Of a stretch of 5,180 nucleotides of DNA, positions 1-5,180 are shown one piece after another. Location of the stretch: positions 1 to 5,180 of the forward strand of contig SDWK01000475.1 in assembly GCA_004195335.1 (NCBI GenBank). The letters are read 5' to 3'. Positions within the stretch are counted from its first letter, which is position 1; every line of letters starts with the position of its first letter. The DNA comes from Shewanella sp. (GTDB lineage Bacteria > Pseudomonadota > Gammaproteobacteria > Enterobacterales > Shewanellaceae). The notes beneath the pieces were generated by a model. That model was not told the DNA's origin. It saw nothing but the letters and a program-made list of their open reading frames with translations, and made no database searches. Position numbers and translations under genes: made by a program.

Positions 1-1362
1 GTATGGCCTTTTGCTTCCGTGTGCTGCTGTCTTCCTGTTTGCAGGGTTATTCGTGCAAACACTTTCGTGGTGCCCGCGCTTCTGGCAGTAGCCACAGTTG
101 CCATTGTATCTTTTACTCGGGTTGTAAGAGCCGGACTCGTGTCTGGGCTTCTTCTGATGATTGCCACCTTTGCTGGCATCATTCTTGGGTTTTCCTTGTG
201 CAACAGGGCGGACCAGTCCGTCCTTCTTGTGTTGCTCTGCAAGGAGAAACTTCTCTTGACATAGTTTGTAGTCATTGCCGAAATCGTCGCGTCGAGTGCA
301 GTTGATATTATGCAACTCGGCTTTGAATTGTTCAAAGCACGCATTCCAAACGATTTGGATTTTGCGTACGGACGAAAAGACAGTTCCCTCTTCGGTTGCT
401 CCAGAAGGCATTTCTGCCGGCACTTCTACTGGATAGTAAGGCTGGGCTTCCGAATGGGCTTGTAACAAGCGAAAGAAGTTATTGAGTGAATGAGAGGTAT
501 CTAAGGCTAGATCCTCGCTCAAGTAGTCGATTTGTTGACGCCCGCAATTCTTCCCGTAGGATTTGAATGCGAGAACTTGCACTTCCTTGAAAACAAGTTG
601 GAAGAAATGCGGCATGTACTCCCAGCCATGTCTGTGACTGCGGAGCCAGGCGCATTGGTTCAAAGGCTCTGTGCCAGTGACACCCCAGTTGAAGAACTGG
701 TCTTTGCTTGGTTTCTCAGGCGGCGGTGTGAACGGTTCCGGTGGGAAACTCCAAGAGTATCCTGCAACCGGTTTGCCCTTTCTACCTTCCGTCCTGGCGT
801 CGTTCTTGGCTGACCATCTTGCGGTTGCCACGGCGCGTGTTTGTTGTGATGCACTTAGTGCATCATAAGCATCTCCTTTGAGCATGGAGTTAGCTTTATC
901 CGCGATGGTCCATTTCGCATAACGTTCATTGAACGCCGCGTTCATGTCCACATAGAGTTTCTCTGCGCAGTCAAATAAGATCTGCGAGTACTCACGGGTA
1001 GCTGCTCCAGTCAAGTGGGCTCCAAAGAGCTCCACTGCGGATACTGCGTCCACATCGGCCATTCTCGGCATGAGTTCATTTCTGATACTCTGCCAGGTCT
1101 CGATGACGGACTTTGGATTGTCCTCAATACGGTCGAGCCTAAGGCCCATTTGTGATCCGTATGAGGTCTCCTTCTGGCGGTTACTGGCTCCAACACCGTG
1201 GTTGTTGGTGAGCACAGTAAACTTCACCGTTGCCGTCTTCGGCAGGTTGGAGAGGCTCCCGGCCGTCACCGAATTCCATTCATTGAATCGAATCGGTACG
1301 CCGTCACGGAGTGCCTTCTCGCCTTGCCTCAGGCTCTTCTTGATCTTGTGGATCTGGGACAT
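1..1362 (-). CDS. gag: Gag (capsid-nucleocapsid) protein, 3' end cut by the window edge
   Basis: Reading the minus strand from the ATG at 1362 gives 454 codons with no stop down to base 1. An in-frame TAA at 1420-1422 lies upstream with no other ATG between, so this start is well supported; it also has a purine at -3. The protein begins MSQIHKIKKSLRQGEKALRD. It has a mostly helical-looking N-terminal half, a Pro-rich linker near residues 207-218 (PPEPFTPPPEKP), a Lys/His-rich stretch near 380-420, and a CX2CX4HX4C zinc knuckle at 423-436. This layout is that of a retrotransposon Gag: capsid first, RNA-binding nucleocapsid last. Gag should assemble the cytoplasmic particle that packages element RNA. 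I do not recognise the capsid part as a named family. If the window ends are joined, 11 more codons follow and the protein would be 465 residues. The many short plus-strand ORFs here are antisense shadows. Confidence 0.85.
   Translation of the reverse strand, partial: MSQIHKIKKSLRQGEKALRDGVPIRFNEWNSVTAGSLSNLPKTATVKFTVLTNNHGVGASNRQKETSYGSQMGLRLDRIEDNPKSVIETWQSIRNELMPRMADVDAVSAVELFGAHLTGAATREYSQILFDCAEKLYVDMNAAFNERYAKWTIADKANSMLKGDAYDALSASQQTRAVATARWSAKNDARTEGRKGKPVAGYSWSFPPEPFTPPPEKPSKDQFFNWGVTGTEPLNQCAWLRSHRHGWEYMPHFFQLVFKEVQVLAFKSYGKNCGRQQIDYLSEDLALDTSHSLNNFFRLLQAHSEAQPYYPVEVPAEMPSGATEEGTVFSSVRKIQIVWNACFEQFKAELHNINCTRRDDFGNDYKLCQEKFLLAEQHKKDGLVRPVAQGKPKNDASKGGNHQKKPRHESGSYNPSKRYNGNCGYCQKRGHHESVCTNNPANRKTAAHGSKRPY
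55..96 (-). other. CCHC zinc knuckle of Gag (nucleocapsid motif)
   Basis: The sense strand encodes CGYCQKRGHHESVC, with Cys423, Cys426, His431 and Cys436 in the exact C-X2-C-X4-H-X4-C spacing of retroviral and retrotransposon nucleocapsids. It is preceded by basic residues (KKPRH, PSKR) and followed by NRK, as expected for a domain that binds genomic RNA. Only one knuckle is present in the part seen. This motif is the decisive evidence that the ORF is Gag. Confidence 0.88.
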
Positions 1363-1417
1363 ATCTGTAGATGTCTTGGGGTAGGTTAGGTAGTAAATCC
1401 TTTGGACTTTACAAGGT

Positions 1418-1427
1418 TGTTATAACA
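1418..1427. repeat. Palindrome TGTTATAACA
   Basis: This perfect 10-base palindrome begins TG and ends CA, like the termini of Ty3-type LTRs. It may mark the 3' edge of the candidate LTR on the sense strand, 55 bases before the gag ATG. Confidence 0.4.
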
Positions 1428-1508
1428 GTGCCAACGATACGGTATCTAAGTCGTAAGGGGGTAATTATGATGTTTAGTTTAGTTGTTGTTGGTGCTTCGC
1501 CGATCGGA

Positions 1509-1541
1509 GGGATAGGAATATCCCAACGGTAAAGGCCTTTA
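1509..1541. repeat. Hairpin GGGATA-GGAA-TATCCC and 12-base palindrome TAAAGGCCTTTA
   Basis: The first (1509-1524) is a perfect 6-bp stem with a 4-base loop. The second (1530-1541) is a perfect 12-base palindrome five bases away. Both fall in the middle of the candidate LTR, where transcription start and R-region structures would be expected. Confidence 0.5.
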
Positions 1542-1554
1542 AGAAGTCACTAAG

Positions 1555-1562
1555 TTAATATA
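1555..1562 (-). promoter_or_regulatory. TATA-like box of the candidate LTR
   Basis: The sense strand reads CTATATTAAC about 190 bases before the gag ATG. A TATA box in the U3 part of an LTR normally drives the whole element. The 8-base palindrome CCATATGG (1564-1571) sits just upstream and could be part of the same control region. Only sequence resemblance supports this. Confidence 0.22.
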
Positions 1563-1583
1563 GCCATATGGTGTTGGCATTCA

Positions 1584-1589
1584 CCTCCC
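1584..1589 (-). other. Possible polypurine tract
   Basis: On the sense strand GGGAGG is followed at once by TGAATG, as a plus-strand primer tract precedes the TG of a 3' LTR. The run is short for a polypurine tract. It is the best candidate in the gap; GGAGA at about 1618-1622 is another. Confidence 0.22.
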
Positions 1590-1603
1590 AGATCGCACCG
1601 ATC

Positions 1604-1619
1604 GATTGTACTCACAATC
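1604..1619. repeat. Inverted repeat GATTGT-ACTC-ACAATC
   Basis: A perfect 6-bp stem with a 4-base loop lies beside the T-rich tract. It is adjacent to a second inverted repeat, GATCG-CAC-CGATC (1591-1603). It could form a hairpin in the RNA or be a binding site for a dimeric protein. Confidence 0.5.
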
Positions 1620-1657
1620 TCCAAAAAATAAAAAGAAAAGAAAAACGAAAAAAGGAG
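1619..1657 (-). other. T-rich tract flanked by CTCC and GGAG
   Basis: The sense strand just after pol has a run of about 31 bases that is nearly all T, with two Cs, one CG step and one A. It is bounded by CTCC and GGAG, which are complementary, so the tract could be closed at its base. A T-rich box upstream of the polypurine tract is known in retroviruses and may play the same role here. It could also be a transcription-end signal. The inference is weak. Confidence 0.4.
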
Positions 1658-1672
1658 CTTTTGGTAAAGTGC

Positions 1673-4600
1673 TCAGTTTGGGGGTTGCCCGAAGTGTGGA
1701 GATAGGCGACGTATGTTAATGCGTTCGTTCATGATTCCTTTTTGGATTCGAACGGTGTTATTTGTAAACACCTCCGTAACGCGATACGGTCCTAGTTTAT
1801 CACCTTCAAGCTTGCGGTAATTGCCGTCTCGTAAGACATACGCGTAGTCACCTACTGAGTAGGTGTGGTTAACTCGCTTAGCATTTTCGCGGACGTTATC
1901 GTAATTGATACGTCGTTGCTTTCGTTCCCATACTTGTTCGTAGTTGGGTTCGAAGCCTATGTTTAATAGCATGTCTCTTCCGAAGACGAGCTGACCAGGG
2001 GTCGCTTGAAGGGTGCTATGATAGCTACACCTTATTGCATATGCTACTGAAGCGAGAATTTCGCTCCATGGTTTCCATGCGTCAAAGATCTGTTCTTTGA
2101 GATCTTGCGTTTTAAGCATGCTTCCAACGACCTGATGGATTCGTTCAAGGATAGCATTTGACTGTGGGTTTTTGATTGAGGTACATGTTGCCTGAATAGC
2201 AAAGTCTTTTAACATTGGTTGGAAGTTCTTTTTGAATTCCGAGCCATTGTCATAGAGTACCTTTGTGGGTCGGGGGTATCTAGATAACCAGACCTCGTCA
2301 AATAGCTTAGAAATTCTAGCTGAGGATTGATCGTATAGAGGAACCTCTGCGATTTCAAACCATCCTGTTGCGGGATCTATGAATGTCATGCATAGTAGTT
2401 TGAGTTCGCAATTCTTGATAGTGCCGTCAGGTTGTCTGACTTTGGCCGTAAGGGAATACGTGCCAATTAGGTCTACACATACTGTGTGCCATGGTACTAA
2501 GGTTTCTGCCTGCTTGGGCTCAAGATGTCCGTACTTTTTAGTTCTCTTTTTGAACTTCTGGCAGCGTTTACATTGTCTGCCTAGTTTACGTGCCTGTGTG
2601 ACCATTCCTGTCCATATACATATCGTTGATAATGTATTGGCTAATCTGTCTCCTCCCGGATGACATAGGTAATGGTGATACCAGTTCAGAACACGTTGCC
2701 GTAAAGCCTTGGGTACATAGATCTTTTTGGCAAAGTGGATTAGGCTTACACCTTCCACAACTCGGTAGTCCCATTGGGAATCCGGTTTTGACAGATCGGC
2801 TTTAAGTTTTAGTGCCGTATCATCGTCTTTGTTCAGTTCTAGCTTCTGTTCCACCTCCACGAGCTGTGGTGCAAGCGGGAATTCAATGTCGTCAACGTTA
2901 GTTGCGAAACAATCTTCTGCCGCGTCGGTTACGTACAGTTCGTTGATTCCTAGAAGCGTGCAAAGTTCTAGATCGCGTATCTCCTTGGAGATTGGCTGCG
3001 AGTGCTCCTCTTTGGGTAAGCGACTTATTGCGTCAGCCACGATATTAGATTCTCCCTCAATATATTTGAGTGTGAGATCATATTCTTGCATTAGACTTCG
3101 CCAGCGTTGTAAGCGCTGCGAGTCACTCTGTTCTTTCTCGTAAGTAAGATTTTTATGGTCCGTAAATACCTCTACTTCGTATCCCAATAGGATGCTACGG
3201 AACTCTTTTAAAGTTTCTACAATACTCAATAGCTCTTTTTCAGATGTAGTGTAGTTTCGCTGGGCTGACGTGAGCTTTCGCGAATAGAAAGCGAGGGGTT
3301 TGCCCTCTTGCGATATGACTGCCCCTAACTGAAAGTCGCTAGCGTCCGTATGGATCGTGAACTTTTTATTAAAGTCAGGGTAGGCGAGAAGTGTATCTCG
3401 AGCTATGAGTCGTTTGATTGTTTCAAATGCGTTCTCACACTCAGGTGTCCAGTCAACTGGACCCTTCTTCTTTTGACCTTTAGTCAAGTTCGTAATTGGT
3501 AAAAGTATCTCACTGCGTCTTGGCCAGAGATCACGGTAGTACTGAACCATTCCTACGAAATGACGCACCTCCGTTTTATTGGTAGGTCGTCTCATATCAA
3601 GTATACCTTGAACTTTCTTAGGATTGGGTTTGATCCCATCCTTTGTAATTATGTAGCCGAGATATTCTATCTCCGGCTCTGCAAAGAAACATTTGTCAAT
3701 TTTGCATTTCAGGCCCGCATCACTGAGGCGGGTTAGAACTACATCGAGTTCAGCGATGTGTTCCTCGTATGTGCCATGTGACACAACGAGTAGGTCGTCA
3801 ATAAACGCCCTAACATTTTCCAAATCATGGAATAAGTCGCAAATCTTCTCTTGGAAGATGTCTGGCGCCACGCTTACTCCCATTGGCAGTCGAAGGTATT
3901 CGTACTTGCCGAATGGTGTTACGATGGTGCAAAGTTTACTTGCATCCGCTGACAGCGTGATGTTGTAGTATCCCATTACGAGATCTAAAGCTGTCGCATA
4001 AGTAAAGTGACTTACTTTTAATAGCATGTCCTTAATATGTGGTAGTGGATATGGCGTGCGCTTAATCTGTTTGTTCAGCCGTCTAAAGTCTGAAACAAAT
4101 CTGACTCTACCATCCTTCTTAGGTATGATAAAGGCTGGAGCTGCCCATTCGCTGCGGTTGATCTTTTTAAGAACACCAATAGACTCCAGTCTGTCAAGAT
4201 CTTTCTTGAATGTCGCTTCATGAATGTGAGCGATTGGATAGGCTTTTGTGTGATATGGTGTGGCGTCTGGTTTGAGCTTTATGTCAACCGGATCGCCTTT
4301 CCATTCGCCTAATGTTCCGTCGAAAAGTGCTTCGTGCTTTCCGATCAGTGCCATTAATAGAGTTCGTTGAAAATCAGTTAAGTGCGTCATTTTAGCTACT
4401 TCTGCTTTCAAGTCTGGTTTCTCGTAGTTGGCGTCGAGAATGCGATTCATGCGTTTCATCTGCTCTTTGACTGAGTCGGACTCGGTTGTGTCCTCGATGA
4501 TCGCGTTGAAGTCCATAAAGTTATTTTTAACTTCTTGCATGGGCAGTCTTAGACCGTCCCACACTATGGCTTCACTTGAATATAGTACATCCATCTTAAG

Positions 4601-5180
4601 CTTTCGCATAAGGTCTCTACCTATGATCATGTCATAAGGTAGTGATGTTGTCTCAGGAAGTACATGGAATTTCCACTGTACTTGTTTACTCTCTGAGAAT
4701 TCTGGCATGTTGAATTGCAACTCGTTCATAAGGTTCGTTTGGAACTTCGAATGAGGAGTGCTGAAAGTGGTCGGTCGCGCTGTTTTGCTTACCTTCCCTA
4801 AGTGACTGTGTTTTGCCTTCACAGTACTCTTTTGAGCTCCTGTGTCAAACAGAACCATTAGAGGTTTCTGTTGAATTTTGTTGTTTCGTGTATTACGAAG
4901 ATGAACAATACTGACGGGTTTGTAATCTAACGCATCGAGGTTTGTCGGAGTCAATGACTCGTCATTCACGTCCTCGTTTGCGGCTAGTTCTGCTGCTTCT
5001 GTTGCTAAGAAGTCAGTCAGTTCGTTAATCAAAGGAATGTTTGCACTAGTGTCTAAATTAGAATACTCAGTGTCCATAGGACTACTGGTTGATTTGTAAG
5101 TTGAATTCGGTAAATTAGAATTCTTAGTTTTTACTTTTTCTATGTTAGATACTCGGGTTTTCTTCCCGCGTTCCTTTGTT
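1673..5180 (-). CDS. pol: Pol polyprotein (protease, reverse transcriptase, RNase H, integrase), 5' end cut by the window edge
   Basis: This single uninterrupted frame ends at a TGA (1673-1675). Counting from the first Met in the window (5077) it has 1134 residues. The frame stays open for 34 more codons to the upper edge, with a Lys-rich sequence, so the Met need not be the real start; Pol of this family is usually made by frameshift from Gag. Order, with residues from that Met: protease (about 55-165), reverse transcriptase (about 255-475), RNase H (about 565-690), zinc-binding HHCC (801-839), integrase core (about 860-985) and GPY/F module (about 1070-1125). All catalytic residues I looked for are present. 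The C-terminus stops about 36 residues after GPY, leaving no room for a chromodomain, so it is not a typical chromovirus. An acidic spacer (about 695-765) separates RNase H from integrase. It functions inside the Gag particle to make and insert cDNA. Confidence 0.95.
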   Translation of the reverse strand, partial: TKERGKKTRVSNIEKVKTKNSNLPNSTYKSTSSPMDTEYSNLDTSANIPLINELTDFLATEAAELAANEDVNDESLTPTNLDALDYKPVSIVHLRNTRNNKIQQKPLMVLFDTGAQKSTVKAKHSHLGKVSKTARPTTFSTPHSKFQTNLMNELQFNMPEFSESKQVQWKFHVLPETTSLPYDMIIGRDLMRKLKMDVLYSSEAIVWDGLRLPMQEVKNNFMDFNAIIEDTTESDSVKEQMKRMNRILDANYEKPDLKAEVAKMTHLTDFQRTLLMALIGKHEALFDGTLGEWKGDPVDIKLKPDATPYHTKAYPIAHIHEATFKKDLDRLESIGVLKKINRSEWAAPAFIIPKKDGRVRFVSDFRRLNKQIKRTPYPLPHIKDMLLKVSHFTYATALDLVMGYYNITLSADASKLCTIVTPFGKYEYLRLPMGVSVAPDIFQEKICDLFHDLENVRAFIDDLLVVSHGTYEEHIAELDVVLTRLSDAGLKCKIDKCFFAEPEIEYLGYIITKDGIKPNPKKVQGILDMRRPTNKTEVRHFVGMVQYYRDLWPRRSEILLPITNLTKGQKKKGPVDWTPECENAFETIKRLIARDTLLAYPDFNKKFTIHTDASDFQLGAVISQEGKPLAFYSRKLTSAQRNYTTSEKELLSIVETLKEFRSILLGYEVEVFTDHKNLTYEKEQSDSQRLQRWRSLMQEYDLTLKYIEGESNIVADAISRLPKEEHSQPISKEIRDLELCTLLGINELYVTDAAEDCFATNVDDIEFPLAPQLVEVEQKLELNKDDDTALKLKADLSKPDSQWDYRVVEGVSLIHFAKKIYVPKALRQRVLNWYHHYLCHPGGDRLANTLSTICIWTGMVTQARKLGRQCKRCQKFKKRTKKYGHLEPKQAETLVPWHTVCVDLIGTYSLTAKVRQPDGTIKNCELKLLCMTFIDPATGWFEIAEVPLYDQSSARISKLFDEVWLSRYPRPTKVLYDNGSEFKKNFQPMLKDFAIQATCTSIKNPQSNAILERIHQVVGSMLKTQDLKEQIFDAWKPWSEILASVAYAIRCSYHSTLQATPGQLVFGRDMLLNIGFEPNYEQVWERKQRRINYDNVRENAKRVNHTYSVGDYAYVLRDGNYRKLEGDKLGPYRVTEVFTNNTVRIQKGIMNERINIRRLSPHFGQPPN
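1688..1870 (-). other. GPY/F module at the integrase C-terminus
   Basis: After VGDYAYVLRDGNYRKL comes KLGPYRVTEV (Gly1096-Pro1097-Tyr1098) and then a short beta-rich tail ending RRLSPHFGQPPN. This is the GPY/F module of Ty3/gypsy and gammaretroviral integrases, which is implicated in multimerisation and DNA binding. No chromodomain-like sequence follows, so this integrase has no obvious histone-targeting domain. Confidence 0.75.
1988..2710 (-). other. Integrase: HHCC zinc domain and DDE catalytic core
   Basis: The zinc-binding module is WYHHYLCHPGG (His801, His806) followed 29 residues later by CKRC (Cys836, Cys839). The catalytic core has Asp869 (HTVCVDLIGTY), Asp943 (VLYDNGSEF) and Glu978 (NPQSNAILERIHQ). 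Thirty-four residues lie between the second Asp and the Glu, one fewer than the canonical 35. The one-residue loss falls before NPQSN, where many relatives have a GYHPQSN-like sequence. The domain joins cDNA ends to host DNA. Confidence 0.93.
3008..3385 (-). other. RNase H domain of Pol
   Basis: FTIHTDASDFQLGAVISQ carries the first catalytic Asp (578). NYTTSEKELLSIV holds the Glu (613 or 615), FTDHKNL holds Asp640, and IVADAISRLP holds the last Asp (682). This is the complete Ty3/gypsy-type signature. It degrades the RNA strand of the RNA-DNA hybrid and cuts the plus-strand primer. Confidence 0.92.
3653..4315 (-). other. Reverse transcriptase domain of Pol
   Basis: Motifs run in order: WAAPAFIIPKKDGRVRFVSD (311-330, fingers), motif A ALDLVMGYYNI with catalytic Asp365, TPFGKYEYLRLPMG (387-400), and the active centre FIDDLLVV with Asp427 and Asp428. 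EYLGYIIT (471-478) follows as in other Ty3/gypsy enzymes. Phe replaces the usual Tyr of the Y-X-D-D box, a common substitution in Metaviridae. The thumb/connection region continues to about residue 565. Confidence 0.95.
4583..4915 (-). other. Aspartic protease domain of Pol
   Basis: The catalytic triad sits in LFDTGA (Asp78-Thr79-Gly80), preceded by hydrophobic PLMV as in retropepsins. About 70 residues on, DMIIGRDLM (149-157) matches the hydrophobic-Gly segment near the end of the fold. There is only one DTG, so it should act as a homodimer, cutting Gag and Gag-Pol into mature proteins. Domain limits are approximate. Confidence 0.85.

Larger units (their letters stand above)
1363..1672 (-). 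repeat. Only non-coding stretch; candidate single (collapsed) LTR with flanking 3' UTR and gag leader
   Basis: This 310-base gap separates the pol stop from the gag start, the position a single LTR would occupy in a circularly permuted element. In sense order it holds a T-rich tract just after pol, several short palindromes, a TATA-like box, and a CAA/CTAAA-rich leader (about 1476-1493) before gag. One reading puts the LTR at about 1583 to 1418 (TGAATG at the 5' end, ATAACA at the 3' end), directly after the purine run GGGAGG. Its ends are TG and CA but share no longer inverted repeat, and I could not find a convincing tRNA primer-binding site beginning TGG after it. The exact limits are therefore a guess; no second copy lies in the window for comparison. 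Confidence 0.5.
1..5180 (-). mobile_element. Ty3/gypsy-type LTR retrotransposon, apparently circularly permuted
   Basis: Two long minus-strand ORFs encode the standard parts of an LTR retrotransposon. One is a Gag with a CCHC zinc knuckle. The other is a Pol with the domain order protease, reverse transcriptase, RNase H, integrase. RNase H lying before integrase in one polyprotein is the Metaviridae (Ty3/gypsy) arrangement; Ty1/copia has integrase first. There is no envelope-like ORF and no chromodomain. Read on the sense strand the order is pol, then a 310-base gap, then gag. This fits a unit opened near the gag-pol boundary rather than at the LTRs. The unit length of about 5.2 kb plus one more LTR is normal for the family. 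Alternatives are two neighbouring copies sharing one LTR, or a truly rearranged element. Confidence 0.9.

Noticed and set aside
19..264. Plus-strand ORF of 81 residues that looks like a small hydrophobic membrane protein
   Set aside because: It lies antisense to the zinc-knuckle end of gag. The hydrophobic residues arise from the complement of Lys/Asn/Gln codons, and it has no independent support.
3..305. Cys-rich plus-strand ORF of 100 residues
   Set aside because: It is the antisense shadow of the Gag nucleocapsid region; its Cys codons come from the complement of Gag codons and do not form a known motif.
660..854. Minus-strand 64-residue ORF inside gag
   Set aside because: It is an alternative frame inside the longer Gag frame, rich in Arg and Gln with no motif.
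1070..1384. Plus-strand ORF of 104 residues ending near the gag start
   Set aside because: It is wholly antisense to the Gag N-terminus, with no recognisable domain and no sign of its own promoter.
1418..1440. Sense-strand TGGCACTGTTATAACA as a tRNA primer-binding site
   Set aside because: It starts with TGG, but no CA end of an LTR lies just before it and I know no tRNA with that 3' end.
1500..1619. Repeated palindromes as a CRISPR array or bacterial operator cluster
   Set aside because: The repeats differ from each other, the spacing is irregular, and the neighbours are eukaryotic retrotransposon genes.
2829..3143. Ser-rich plus-strand ORF of 104 residues
   Set aside because: It is antisense to the acidic RNase H-integrase spacer of Pol; the Ser richness is a by-product of the complementary codons.

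Overview
The window is almost entirely one long terminal repeat (LTR) retrotransposon of the Ty3/gypsy (Metaviridae) type, lying on the minus strand. It is therefore eukaryotic DNA. No bacterial gene, operon, tRNA, rRNA or CRISPR array is visible. The integrase wording around the catalytic Glu (KNPQSNAILERIHQ) and the FIDD reverse transcriptase centre remind me of elements in stramenopiles such as diatoms and oomycetes. That is memory-based and weak; no host gene is present to confirm it.

Layout along the minus strand, from high to low coordinates. From 5180 to 1673 is a Pol polyprotein: aspartic protease, reverse transcriptase, RNase H, HHCC zinc-binding domain, DDE integrase and a GPY/F module. 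Its frame is open to the window edge, so its 5' end is cut; the first Met in the window is at 5077. From 1672 to 1363 is the only non-coding stretch, 310 bases packed with short palindromes and a T-rich tract. From 1362 to 1 is a second long ORF of 454 codons with no stop, also cut by the edge. It is basic near its C-terminus and carries one CX2CX4HX4C zinc knuckle, so it is the Gag protein.

The sense-strand order is thus pol, gap, gag, the reverse of the usual LTR-gag-pol-LTR. The simplest explanation is that the window is a circular permutation of one element: a one-LTR circle, a tandem copy, or an assembly in which two identical LTRs collapsed into one. Joining base 1 to base 5180 would let Gag finish 11 codons later at a TAA and place Pol in the +1 frame relative to Gag, with an overlap. 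The 310-base gap would then hold the single LTR plus the leader.

If this is right, Gag forms the particle and binds the RNA. Protease cuts the polyproteins, reverse transcriptase and RNase H make the cDNA, and integrase inserts it. Neither ORF has an internal stop in the part seen, so the copy looks intact.
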